Below are positions 11,201 through 22,249 of a stretch of 64,000 nucleotides of DNA, in pieces. The position numbers and the translations under genes were made by a program. The DNA comes from Cylindrodendrum hubeiense. Lineage: Eukaryota > Ascomycota > Sordariomycetes > Hypocreales > Nectriaceae. The notes below the pieces were generated by a model, which was not told the origin of the DNA, made no database searches, and was given only the letters and a program-made list of their open reading frames with translations. Each line of letters begins with the position of its first letter. The stretch's first letter is position 1. Location: positions 1-64,000 of the forward strand of contig JAANBB010000167.1 in NCBI GenBank assembly GCA_014621425.1, written 5' to 3'.

Positions 11201-12741
11201 TCCAGCATTGGTTAGTGACACATTCATTATCTCAGAGGCCTCTATCTCGACATGGATAAGAACTCCATCTTCGCGAGCCAAATATATGATATCCGTCTTC
11301 TCGAAATATTGTTGCCGACGAAATGGTCTCGCCCAGGCAGTCCAGAGCGGCTCGGCAGCTCCGTGATGCAGTTTTGTCTGGCCTGGAGCATTGGTAGGCA
11401 GCAAATCAAAGTGGGGTGTCCCTTCCAGAGCGCATTTGACAATGCCTATGCACTGTTCCGAAACGACGAAAAAGGCTGTATTGAATCGCAGAGGAATCAA
11501 CAGTAGGGGCATCTGGTGCTCTTCCGGAAGGCGGACGCCTACCTTCTCCTTAGCAAAGACAGACTTGAGCTCGTCACCAAGCTCCCATTCGTAATAGACC
11601 ATGCGGGAGTTGTAGGTATGGCGATTCCCCTCCCGTCGGGCTATGATGAGGAGTAATATAATGTGATAGTCGTCCTCGGGTCTAGGGTGTAAGAATTCCA
11701 TCTTGTGGATCACGCCGTTGACTTGGCGAATACGAATCGACTTGACGGGGTTAAATGATCCCTCGCGTGTGTACTGAGCGCTCAGGTCCTCCAACGATTC
11801 GAGTTCGTACACGATAAATGCGCCTTCGGCGGAGGCCGCCGCCATGTAGCGCGATGTTGGGTCCACGGATAGATGAAATCCTAGGAACTTGAGATTCCTC
11901 GGGCTTTCATACCTGGTAGTGATAAACTCGAGGGAGCCATTAGCGCGCTCCCGGATGAAGAGGAAGACGCCATCGCCAGACTCAAGCATCAGGACGAGCA
12001 TCTGCGGAGGGAGAGGCCGCAGCCGTTCGGTTCCAGAGACCTTCGTGGCGTCCTGCATGAGGACATCAGAATCCTCTGGCTTGATCAGGCTGGAAGGGTC
12101 GTTGTCGGAACTGTCCTGGGGGGATGAGCCAAGGACGATAGCATTTCGGATTCTGGTTCCAAAGTCGGATTTCCTAAGGACTTCGTGAACTTGTCCATCA
12201 TCGCGGAGCTCGCTGATTTGGACAAAGCGGTCCTAGCTATGTTAGCAAACTTCCGAGACGAAGAGGTCGAGGGGAAACAGTGTGACTCGGAAGTGATGGG
12301 GTATAAGTCCATCTCCTCCCCAAGACCTTAGAGCGAGGTGGCGACCCCCCTTGGCGACCCCCCTTGGTGATCTTACCAAAGACGGTTTCCTAGGCTTCGC
12401 CCAGGAGTGATTTGGGCACACAGAAGATATCAGGTTTTACGGGAGGATGAGGTGCGGAGGTTCAAGAGGAGATAGGGGGGTGGAAGCAGTAGGCACCAGA
12501 GGCAAGAACTTACGCCGATAAAGGCAACATCGTTGGAGAGCTGAGATCGGAGTCGCACGGGGAGAACCCAGTGAACAACGGGGCTCTCGACAATGGTGCT
12601 GGACAGGATGCCGCAGGTTGGGACCTCGGGACGAGGCTCGGCGGCGGGTTTGGGCGCGGTTGAGGCTTTCAAGGCGTCCTGGAAGTTGACCGTCTCGGTC
12701 ACCCACTCGCCGTCTCTGAGAACACTGCTCTGAAAGGCCAT
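8268..12741 (-). CDS. Large MMS1_N / CPSF_A-like beta-propeller protein
   Basis: This is a 1353-residue protein. Minus-strand exons are 12741-12514, 12232-11099, 11044-10533 and 10455-8268. It begins MAFQSSVLRDGEW and has the pattern of the DDB1/RSE1/CFT1/MMS1 superfamily: hydrophobic beta-strand repeats throughout, a segment like the MMS1 N-terminal domain (for example MLVLMLESGDGVFLFI followed by DPTSRYMAAAS), and a helical C terminus ending EYLLAPVF. It is not an obvious DDB1, RSE1 or CFT1 by the stretches I can recognise. It fits the fungal group usually named 'mono-functional DNA-alkylating methyl methanesulfonate N-term domain' proteins. An adaptor or scaffold role in a ubiquitin ligase or RNA-processing complex is inferred from the family only. 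The third junction uses acceptor TTTTGTAG with branch ACTAAT, skipping an earlier CAG that would break the frame. Confidence 0.72.
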
Positions 12742-12792
12742 ACTGGCAGCCTCATGGCATCAAAGCCGGAGCAGGCTCAAAACGTGGAAGCT

Positions 12793-12820
12793 GGGCTCGA
12801 GGGCTCGAGGGCTCGAGGGC
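12793..12820. repeat. 8-nt tandem repeat GGGCTCGA
   Basis: There are three perfect copies of GGGCTCGA followed by a partial fourth, about 50 nt upstream of the MMS1_N gene start codon. It lies in that gene's 5' UTR or promoter. Confidence 0.85.
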
Positions 12821-12975
12821 CGGAGAGCGGGAGCGGGAACGGGAGCGGCAACAAGTTCGGGATCGGTGGGACAAGGACAAGGGAAACAAAGGCCCTGGTT
12901 TTTGCCGAAGCGGCACACACAAGATGCGCTCGAGTCGTTGGTCTTAGGCTGGGAGTGAGAGCATCTTAGTAGTGG

Positions 12976-13038
12976 CCGTGTCCGTGTGTGCATGCGTGTG
13001 CCCGTGTGCCCGTGTGCCTGTGTGTGTGCCCGTGTGAG
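12976..13038. repeat. GTGTGCCC-type GT-rich minisatellite
   Basis: Imperfect repeats of CGTGTGCC and GTGTGTGC run for about 60 nt in the shared upstream region of the MMS1_N gene. Alternating purine-pyrimidine sequence of this kind can form Z-DNA and often varies in length. Confidence 0.75.
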
Positions 13039-13185
13039 TTGGCTGTGGCTCGTCTTCGGACGGGCTTAATCTAGGCTGGTCCGCTCCTAGCTGGTCCGCA
13101 GGTTGGTGTGGTCTCGGGAGCCAAGACAAGGTGGTGCAGTCCCAGCGCCAGCCAGTCCACAAGTCGAGAGTCCACAGCTTGCAGG

Positions 13186-13217
13186 CCACTGTCCACTGTC
13201 CACTGTTCACTGCCCAC
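13186..13217. repeat. 7-nt tandem repeat CCACTGT
   Basis: Four to five copies of CCACTGT, the last ones degenerate (TCACTGC), lie in the gene-poor stretch. No function is visible. Confidence 0.75.
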
Positions 13218-13890
13218 TCCCGCCCGGCGAGCAAGCCCAACAGCGACTCAGCGAGGGAGACGGAGCAGAAGGGAGGGGCGGAGGGTCCCTGGAGAAGATT
13301 GGTATCAGACAGGCCACCAGGGGTGTGCCGAGTTCACGAGCGGTACTTGTGGCACAGGAGCTGACGACAAGACACGACCATTAGCCTACTCAGCAAGCAA
13401 ACAAGCAGCAAGCAGCAGGCACTCTGGGCAATCTAGGGCAAGCAAGACGGCAAGACAGCAAGCCAAGCCAAGAAAAGACAAGGCCAACGCGAAGCAAGCC
13501 AACGTTGGGGCGTGGCGGTCACGCGGCTGAGCGTCAGCGCGAGTGTGAATGAGCGTCAGTGAACCTGAATCCAAAGCCAGTGGATCCCGTGTTAAGCCGG
13601 TTGCGCTCTCTTCTCCCGCACACGTTCCGTCACAGGCCAGCCTAGGCTCGATTGATGGTGTCCGTGCTTGTAGGGCTGCTGCTCCTCCCCGCGATGAATA
13701 TGAGGTCACCCGTTGAGGTGGGATGGGTTGGATTCGGCAAGTGGCTTTGTTGCAATCCTGGTTTGAATGATGGCCATTGTTAGATGGGATGAGGGCGAGA
13801 CAGGGTGGGAGGGACTCAACTTCCAATCAGTCGATACAGAGGAGGCTACTGTATCCCTAGCAGATACCTACCCCTACCTACCTACCTACC

Positions 13891-13912
13891 TCAGGTACCT
13901 AGGTAGGTAGGC
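13891..13912. repeat. Palindromic TACCTAGGTA element, copy 1
   Basis: This 22-nt block contains GGTACCTAGGTAGGTAGG and is identical to 17122-17143 in the same orientation. It is preceded by a run of CCTA repeats (13866-13890), so the whole forms an inverted-repeat-like CCTA/TAGG hairpin. Confidence 0.8.
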
Positions 13913-14310
13913 ACACGCGCCCAAAGGCCCCTCCACGAGATTCACCAGCCCACGCCGAAGTAGCGCCCTTAACCCCGCGTCCGTTAGCATATTACTCCGT
14001 TGAAGCTGCGGTGTAACTCCCAAACAAAAACAAGCAAAAAAAAAAACCCTGTCCGAGAGGCTCATCGTGTGCTCCATAGCGTAGGTACGTAAAGGTCCCG
14101 ACCGCTACTAGAGAAGCAAGCCAGAGGCGTAGAGAGAGACATAAATCCGCAGACCAATCCAACCGGGAAGTTAGGTAACACAGCCAGGCACTTGCTTGCT
14201 GGAAACGGAGGGGATCAGCTCCCAGCGGCCTTCTGTAGCCCCCTTTCCAGGCCAACCACGGCGGCGGCGGCTGCACGCCTAGAACCCTCCACAGCGACAA
14301 GTTCCACCAC

Positions 14311-14340
14311 CATACGCCGTACGCCGTACGCCGCACGCCG
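14311..14340. repeat. 7-nt tandem repeat TACGCCG
   Basis: Four copies of TACGCCG lie end to end, the last as CACGCCG. They sit inside the gene-poor stretch. Confidence 0.8.
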
Positions 14341-17075
14341 CGGCTCGGCCCCGCTAGACAAGCGTTGAAACTCGGCCACCAGAAGGGTCTGCCAGACAGC
14401 TGCCTCCAGCACGCCGGTGGAAAAATTACAGAAGGGGTCCGAGGCCAAGTATGGGGCATGAAGGTCCCTGAAGCCATGAGGATTCTGCAACCAGCCCTAC
14501 CGTAAACGACCTGACCGGATGCGACTACACCGCACCGCAACCTACATTCTCCACTGACATCTAGGGCGGGCTGCCCTGTGCCGGTCACCCAGTGGCAAGG
14601 TAGGTAGGTACCTACGCGTCCTACGTAGCCCACCGGCAGGCGACCAGCCACGGGGCGCCGCCGTGGGCGTCGCGGTGACCAACGGTACCTGGGACGTGGC
14701 ACGCAGGTACCTGCTGTGACCACGCAACCGCTGCAAACTCACAATCTAACACACGGCCACACCCCCAGCCAACCACTAAACTCCGGCAACCCGGACAACG
14801 CGCCGACCTCCGCCCTACCGCGGGCCGCCTTCGCTACTCGCCTACGACTTGGTCTTTCAGCCATTTAATCTCTCGCAGCAAAAAGACGCAAGACCGTTCG
14901 ACGCCAACTCCAGGGATCCCGGTCCTGTCCATCGCCATTCGTTCGTCCACGCCGAGTTCCCTTGGTGCAGCCCCTGGCTGTTTCGGGGGATGTGTTCCAC
15001 ACCTTGTACCTGTACTCTGTGCACCGTAAACGCGGCCATTTACAGCACCACCATGCAGACCGCGGGCTTTCGCGACATCGCTCGTCGCCTTTATTGGACC
15101 CTCCACAAATATCAAACTATGCGCATCGCACAGGGGGCTTCGTGGATGACGAGGTGGCAGTTTTGGGCTTCTCAATTCCGAATCCAGCTGATTCTCGACT
15201 CACACATCGCATGCCACATTTTGGCTAGCCAATCCATCTTGTTGGAGTCGAGTCGTGGATTCAAGATATACCACTCACTGGTTCGTTGCCTGGCCATTCC
15301 GCCAGCGTTCAATGCCATCTGTCTAGTAGCGCGTATGGAGTACCGGCATACATACGAGATCTCCCCGGCAGATGATCTGACCACACCACAGATCCCGCAA
15401 ATGGCTACAGCACCCTGAGGCCTGAATCCATGTCTCGGCGGAAGCTCCTCCCTTGGCCCAAAGGCTCAGTGATCAGCTGTCTTAACTGACTAGCATGGAG
15501 GGCTGTATCCCACACGTGATGGGGTAGACCTACCAGTTGAGTGACAGCAAAGCTCCGACTGGAAGCCAAGAACCTGGCCATCGGGTGTGGCAGCGGCTCG
15601 TTGATTGGGGTCTGTCCTTGTCGCTAACGGGTCGGGTCCGATTACGCAGTCGCCCATCGATCTGCACTAGTTAATGGCGGGAGTATCTGTCAACCCACTC
15701 CCCCTGCTGCCAGCCGGTCGATCAGATACCGAACGAGGCGCCTGGGTTGGGCTTTAGACAAGTATCAGGATGCTAGACAGGGCTTGCAACACTGTAAAGA
15801 ACCCCAGCAACGGCAGGGGCGCTGTCGAACAAGAGGCACTGAGGGGCAAAATATTGGAGCCTGCACCCGCAGCAGATATTCAGACCAGCACTGGCTTGCT
15901 CAGTACGTCGGGGGTGATTGAAAACGCACCAGACCCATGCCCAGCCCACCGTCACCCGTCCGTCCGTTTCTATACATTCGTCAAAGTACGGAGACTTGAC
16001 AACGCCTCATCCGAGCCCACATAGCTAGTAAGTAACAACTGGACCTCTCGCTACGCATTGTTCTACAATACCACATTACCGGCCACGGAAGTGGGTGCAA
16101 AAATCCAGGGTCGCACCTCCACATCACCTGTCATATTTGTTGCGTGACAACTCAACTTGAGAGATATGCGCCAAGGAGGCGGCTTTCGAGAGCATGACGT
16201 CGGCCCACTGGACCATTCAAGGGTCAGATAAACGGACGACATAACCCTCGGTTCCCCAGATCCCAGGGTCAAGCTCGGGGAACCTCGCAACCGCTTCCAT
16301 GGAACCTTAGTCCCTGTCACCCGCAGTATGACACGCAGGAGGGTTTCGATTCATGGTTTGACTTGACCAAATCTAGACTTAGATGCATGTTGCGTACGGG
16401 CCCCAACGTAGGGGTCGAGCACAATTTACGGAAGTACGCATCTGCAGACACTGACTGTGAACCGGCCAGCTCCAGACTGTATCTCGGATGGAGTTGAATG
16501 GTAAAGTACACAGCCAAGGACGATGTAGGTATGGTGTCGGTGCGAATTGCGGAGAGGATCTGGTAACGGTCTCCATAAAGCGAATGGCCAGACCAGAGCA
16601 GGTACAGCACGTTGTCGAAATGAGCCCGATTACGGGAGGCGTCAAGACTGTCGCAGCCCAAGATCAAAGCCTTGGCCGCATCATGTCTGTGTGGCAGACA
16701 AGACGAGGCGGAACCACGCCAAGCCTGTGACAGTCAAACTAGGGGAGGTTTCGCTCATGGCTGGTTGACAAGCCATCAAGAGCCATTGATAGCGAATTGC
16801 TTTAGAGAGTCGGGTTCTGGGTTGGCCAGCTCAGCGTCTCTGTATTGTGAAGCTCTGGAGGGTCTCGTGGGTCAAGGCCAGCTCGGGTGGGCCTGGGCTG
16901 CGTAGCCAGGCGATCCACAGCCCACGCTGGCTTGCTGTTTCTCGACTCTGTATAGCCCACAAGGATTATAAAATGTAGATTCAGGCTGGTATATTTGTCG
17001 CCGAGTTCCCTTTTCACTGTGGCAGTGGACATATAGGAGCAGGCGGGCTTCCTAAATATTAGAGAATTAGCAGTA

Positions 17076-17104
17076 TTTCTTTCTTTCCTTCTTTCTTTCT
17101 TTCT
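17076..17104. repeat. TTTC microsatellite
   Basis: About seven units of TTTC with one CC interruption lie roughly 20 nt before the second TACCTAGGTA element. Confidence 0.85.
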
Positions 17105-17121
17105 ATCTTTTACAAAGAACA

Positions 17122-17143
17122 TCAGGTACCTAGGTAGGTAGGC
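17122..17143. repeat. Palindromic TACCTAGGTA element, copy 2
   Basis: This 22-nt block is identical to 13891-13912 and in the same orientation. The sequences outside the 22 nt differ, so the two are not part of a longer visible duplication. Confidence 0.8.
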
Positions 17144-17795
17144 CATCCAGAGCGATGTCACAAAGCCACATTTTTTTATCCTTGTGCGTTGTAATCTATA
17201 TGTGAGGCGATGAAGGAATAGAAGGGAAGGAAAACCCCCCAAGCAATTATTCGCCCGTTGACAGACGTCTCCATACCTCGTAAGTTACCGTTGTCGGTCA
17301 AGAAGCCTACAAGCGAGAGACACGTAGTCAACGAGGGTCCATCTCGAGATGTCCAAGAGGATGCGGCTGTGATTGCTAAATGAAGGCCTAGATCAGTGGA
17401 ATGCTTTCGTCAAGTGCAACCAAACCCCCTGGGCACCCGCCGCATTGATACATTAGCTTGAATGATACCTTCGAGTATCATATTGCTGAGCCGAAGGCCA
17501 AGTCCCAACGGGTCCACACGCATTCGACCTTCAGAGGCAAAAGACTCAGCAGATCCCGACGCCGACTGGTAGCCGCAACGTGGCGTCCACTGCGGCTCCG
17601 ATGGCTTTCCATGGCGGTGTTGGAGCTGAGAATACCTGCAGCTGACGATGGGCGATCGATCCCCTCAAAGCAACATTAGCGTACTCGTCAAGTTGGTAGA
17701 CGCGTCCGTCCAGTGTCAGGCATCTTCCTGAGACACCTAACCATGACTTAGATGAGTGAGGTCCTATCTTGAAGCGGGCAGTTAGTTTGGAAGAT

Positions 17796-17820
17796 GGGGA
17801 TGGGGATGGGGATGGAAGGG
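17796..17820 (+). repeat. GGGGAT repeat, possible G-quadruplex
   Basis: Three GGGG runs spaced by AT, followed after six bases by GGG, match the usual G-quadruplex text pattern on the plus strand. It lies about 550 nt upstream of the TBC gene. Confidence 0.75.
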
Positions 17821-18160
17821 CAACCCTTGCTTTTCTTGCCATGTTATCCTCCCTCTAGGCAATAACCCACTCCGGTCCTACATGTCCAGCGACTTCCTCG
17901 ACACAATTTGCAGTGGCAGGCGCCGCAAGGTGGCTGCAGGTGCGCAGGGGCAGGCACTAGAACCCCCTAAAGGTACCTAGAGATACAGAGCCCCTCAACG
18001 CCGACGGCACCTAAAAGCTATGGTGGGTACCTTATCGATGCACCTAGCACGGGCCTACCTAGCTCAGCCGAGCAAGGATCAACCTCCACTTCGACGACAG
18101 TTCCATGGCGCCGTATCAAGCACTGTACACCGACAACACCTCTCAACCCAGGGCAGAGTT

Positions 18161-18213
18161 GCAGACGCAGACGCAGACGCAACGCAGACGCAACGCAGAC
18201 GTAACGCAGACGC
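18161..18213. repeat. GCAGAC / AACGCAGAC tandem repeat
   Basis: Six to seven units based on GCAGAC lie about 150 nt upstream of the chosen TBC start, the later ones expanded to 9 nt with AAC. If the TBC protein really starts at the ATG at 18105, this repeat would encode a Gln/Thr/Arg-rich stretch; otherwise it is 5' UTR. Confidence 0.8.
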
Positions 18214-18362
18214 ACAGTCACCCACGCACACACTCACTCATTCTACCTGAGACAACAAGAAGACGACAACATTCAGCATCTGCGGATCCCGGCACTGTCA
18301 GATCTCAACGGGCTGAACCGCGCCACGAGGTCCAGGCTCTGGCTACACTCCCTTCTGCGGCC

Positions 18363-19879
18363 ATGAAGTGAGGACTCAGCATCCGCTCTCTGCATCCACC
18401 TTTTGATCACTTCGTGACGCGCGACGCTGCCTGGCTTTATGGATCCGGAAATAAATGCCCCTCGAGGGCTGTTGCGGCACCGCCTCTCCCCGGAACCGAC
18501 CGCGAGACTCCCGCCGCCAGTAGCAACAACAGTCCCCACGCCGACTCCAACTCAAGCTCCAGTCCCAGCTCCAGCGTCAGCGTTGCGGGCGATGTTGACG
18601 CCGACGCTTCCTCCAGCCAAAAGGTGGAGGACATCCTCACCGCGTGCAAATGGCGGGACATCGGCCGCCTCCGGTCCCTAGCTGAGGGCAAAGGTGGCCT
18701 TCTCACAGACGCCTTGCGCAGGCGAGCCTGTAAGTGTCCTTATTCTATGTGTGTGCCAGCCACATTCTGACATGATGCCTCAAAGGGCCCCTACTGCTTG
18801 GTGTCGAGGTCCCATCCGGCGAAGACTGCAGTAGCGGCAGCCAGGACGGCATCGCCGCTCCAGGTGACCCCCCTGTCGACTGGAGAGACTTGCCGCGCCA
18901 CAGAGATGAGGACCAAGTCCAACTCGACGTTAACAGGTCCTTTATTTACTACCCTAGCAGTACGCCTTCGAGTCCAGATCCCTCTTATCCGCACTGAAGA
19001 AACCTGTGTCTGACCTCCTTTGCAGACCTGTCTGATTCCGAGCTGGATCAACGCAAGTCGGAACTGTCGGCTCTGATCAACGAGGTACTCCGACGTTATC
19101 CGTACCTCTGCTATTTCCAGGGCTACCATGACATCTGTCAGGTGTTGCTATTGGTGCTGGAGCCAAAATGGAGGGCTCCTACCGTCGCTCGTCTCTCCGT
19201 CTTAAGAATACGAGACTTCATGCTACCGAGCTTTGCACCGACCACTTCCCAACTTCGGCTTCTCCCTGACATTATTAGTAACGCTGACCCAAAGCTACGA
19301 CGTCACCTTGCCGGCATAGAGCCATTCTACGCATTGGCAGGTACCCTAACCATGTATTCCCATAACATCGAGGGTTATCGAGACATCGCTCGGTTATTCG
19401 ACGTATTCCTGGCTCGCGAGCCCGTCTTCAGTATCTATGTGTTTGCCCAGATCGTCCTCGATCGCCGTGAGGAGATCTTCGAGATCGACGAGCCCGACAT
19501 GCTCCATGTCATCCTTGGCAAGGTGCCAACTAAGATGGACTTAGACAGACTTATCACCGAATCATCCAGGCTTTTCGAGAACCATCCACCAGAGACCCTG
19601 CCATCGTGGAGACGAATATCGAGCTCGAGCGCCCTGAAGACGGCCCGAGACGTTAAAGAATGTGCCACACAAACTATGGAGCAAGGTGAAGATTTCTTCC
19701 ACAAGCAGATCAAGGATCTCCAGTGGGCGGAACTATATGATCGCGTAAAGTGGACGCTCTGGGCGTACCGCCGCCCAGCCAAAGCAATGGGCGTGGCCGT
19801 TGCAGTGGGTGTCCTGGCATTTTATATCCGCCGCAACCCATATATCATCAACCGGCTTGTTGCGCTATTCTCTCGATAG
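18363..19879 (+). CDS. TBC-domain Rab GTPase-activating protein, Gyp8/TBC1D20 type
   Basis: This accelerates GTP hydrolysis on a Rab/Ypt GTPase at ER-Golgi membranes. Coding sequence is certain from about 18521. Later exons are 18521-18729, 18786-18959 and 19026-19879. The TBC core is visible as RRRAWPLLLG, the arginine-finger region QLDVNRSF and the glutamine-finger motif YFQGYHDIC. The C terminus has a hydrophobic anchor (AKAMGVAVAVGVLAFYI) followed by basic residues, as in TBC1D20 and Gyp8. The start is uncertain. My preferred model is ATG AA at 18363-18367, a 153-nt intron (donor GTGAGG, acceptor CCGCCAG), then T AGC AAC, giving MNSNNSPHAD. Alternatives are the in-frame ATG at 18105, or ATG at 18439 (MDPEIN) with a missing base that would restore frame. 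Confidence 0.85.
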
Positions 19880-20136
19880 ATATGGTTTTATCCGTGCTCC
19901 CGAAATCCAGTTCAGGTCGGCGCATGTATTACATAGAATCTGACACGGTGTATATTTTTGTTTGACGGATAAGTGTCTCGAAAAGGAAACTCCGTCTAGC
20001 TGTATAGATCCATCATCTTCGCCCGGGACGCCGTACACAAAGATCTTTCATGATCACGCTCGAATCACACTTTAGTCCACAAAATTCCGTCGCTTTCAAT
20101 ATCCCTTCATCGTTGCACTTGTCGTGTACCCCATGA

Positions 20137-22249
20137 CTATGATGACTCCTGGAACTGCGCCTTCAATTCTTCAAAATGCTCCTGCTGCTCTTCGGCCAAC
20201 TTTCCATTCGCGTCGCTGATGATGGTGAGGATGAGGGAGTAATTGTTGTACAGGAAACGACCGCTCTTGCGCTTATCAGAGCCATACGCCTGGGCATAGC
20301 GAGTCAGGAATGTCTCAAGCTCGGTGCGCAAGCGGCGCAAGCTGGCAACGACAGGCTCATCGTCACCAGCGTCAGCGCTGAGGACGAGAAAGCCCTGGAG
20401 GAGTTGGCCGAAGCGCTGGGTGGAAACGTGAGGGGCCGGGGACATCTTGGCCTGTTCGGAAGCGCGGGCCGGCTTGGTGGGCACGCCGTTGGTCAGGGTG
20501 CGGATAGACTCGCAGTGGCGATCCATGATGACCTGAAGTCGTGGCCAGAGGAGCATGGTGGTGGCGTTGATGTAGCCATCCCCGGCGGGGACCTTGCGGC
20601 GCTGCATCTCGAAAGCGAAATGTTGATTAAGGCGGATGCACATCAGCAAGCCAAGGGCATCATACGTTTCAGCGACTAGAGTCTTGGAGAGTGTCCGGCC
20701 GAGCTCGAACGTGGGCTCGAAGACGTAATTGAAGTTCTTGGAGATCTGCCCGAACGAGAGGGCAGGAGAGAAGAATGTGGCCATGAACGTGTACTCGGCA
20801 GTGGCATTGTCCACCAGCGCCAGGTTAAAGTTGCGAAACACCACCTCGAGATAGTGTGTGGTCTGGTCCTCCTCTGCAAGATACGAAGACATGGCGGCCT
20901 GGCTCTTAGTCTTGAGCAGGTCAATCCTACGACCCAGATTAAATGCGTCATGGGGCGGCCCTGGCATGCGCGAACTGGAGAGAACGGCAGTCTTTCGATT
21001 CGTGTCCTCATGACCGAGCGCATCATTCTTGTCCAGGACGTGGAGCTTTATCTTACCAAGGGCTTTCTCGTAGCGGGTAAACTGGTTGAGATAGTACCAC
21101 CGCATCGTGTTCATGTAGGCCAGAGCGATCTCGTTGGCAAGCTGTGCATGGTGGTTGTGGAGAAACAAGAAGAGATCTTTGTACTTGAGGAAGCTTTGCT
21201 GCTGGATGATCTGGGCGTTGATGTGAGGGGAACGAAGGGCTTTGATTTGGGCCACAAGAAAGTCGCGAATGCGCTCGATGGCCTAGACGAATCAGAGTCA
21301 GATGGAGAGGCACCAATTATTGACAGAGATGTCCATACTTTAAGGGTCAACTTCTCAAGCAGAGGTCCGAGATCTTTCGAGGCGTTGATCTGTTGAGAAT
21401 CGGTCTTCTTTTTGAATGAGCTTGCTCTCCGCTCCAACTCGGCGAGCATCTTAGCCCATGTGTCGTCGATATGCCCCTCGGAGATCTTGGATATAACATC
21501 CGGTGGCAGGCTAAGTTCTTCGACCAACGGCCCCAGAGCTTTCTCGACCTCCTTTCGATTCTCCAGTCTCCTGCTAAGTGCTGTCGATCGGGCTTGAAGG
21601 GATTCGATATCAGATGATACGGTCGCCAGGTCGTTGCGGAAGCTCGTCAAGTTGTTCTCGACCGAATTGAGAACATCGTCACACGCTGCTATTGATCGAT
21701 GGAGATCTTCGAGTTTGATTCTTTCCGATTCGCCTGAGTAGAGTCATTAACAATCGGGCAGTTATTCCGAGTATGAATATACCTACTCTCTTCCACAGTT
21801 TGTGGCCTTCGGTTGCTGGGCACGGTCGTCTCAGGGGGTTGCGATGCGGCCAGCTCCTTCAGGGACAGTCCACCAAACTCAGCGTCAAAGTCAAGATCCT
21901 CTTCGCTAATGGGAATATTTTCCTTGTCCAAGGAGACATCCGGGCTTGTACTGCTCGCTAGCAGTGTCTCCAACACTTCCCGAGAATCAGGTGCAGGGCC
22001 AATGGTGGATGATTGCTTCAGGCCGGAGCCGTTGGGTTTGCGCGACGAGAGCAGGGACGAGGTGGAGTCGTTTGACACCAGAGAGAGAGAAGAGCTGCGG
22101 GGCGATTGTCCTGCGCGCTGGGATGTGACATAGGGACTGAGGGCACTCGAGGTCCTCCGCGGGAGCGGCGAATATGGTCTGTTCGATGGTTGAGGTGTGG
22201 AGGGACCGGGGGCGTTGGCCTGCCCTCCGGCCAGTCGGTCGAGCCACAT
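20137..22249 (-). CDS. vps52: VPS52, subunit of the GARP (and EARP) tethering complex
   Basis: VPS52 tethers endosome-derived vesicles to the trans-Golgi network. Minus-strand exons are 22249-21787, 21733-21339 and 21282-20137, giving 667 residues. The first 150 residues are Ser/Pro-rich and disordered. A coiled-coil segment follows (LHRSIAACDDVLNSVENNL, then DIESLQARSTALSRRLENR). The conserved Vps52/Sac2 core includes EKLTLKAIERIRDFLVAQIK across the second splice junction and QQQSFLKYKDLFLFL. The C terminus ends FEELKAQFQESS. The gene is convergent with the TBC GAP, with 257 nt between stop codons, and divergent from eIF5A. Confidence 0.94.

Larger units (their letters stand above)
12742..18362. 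other. 5.6-kb gene-poor, repeat-rich intergenic stretch
   Basis: I find no convincing gene here. ORFs of up to about 240 codons exist on both strands but overlap one another, mostly start at non-ATG codons, and have no recognisable domain, splice pattern or fungal codon bias. What the stretch holds is short tandem repeats (12793-12820, 12976-13038, 13186-13217, 14311-14340, 17076-17104, 18161-18213), copies of a TACCTAGGTA palindromic element (13891-13912, 17122-17143, partial near 14599 and 17968), and a G-quadruplex-like GGGGAT run at 17796-17820. The base composition is mixed, not the AT-rich state left by RIP. Non-coding RNAs or a decayed element cannot be excluded. Confidence 0.6.

Noticed and set aside
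13992..14723. 243-codon minus-strand ORF in the gene-poor stretch
   Set aside because: It has many Arg/Trp/Pro residues, spans a TACGCCG tandem repeat, and shows no domain or splice support.
14849..15418. 189-codon plus-strand ORF in the gene-poor stretch
   Set aside because: It begins at TTG, not ATG, and I recognise no homology or coding bias. A small secreted protein cannot be fully excluded.
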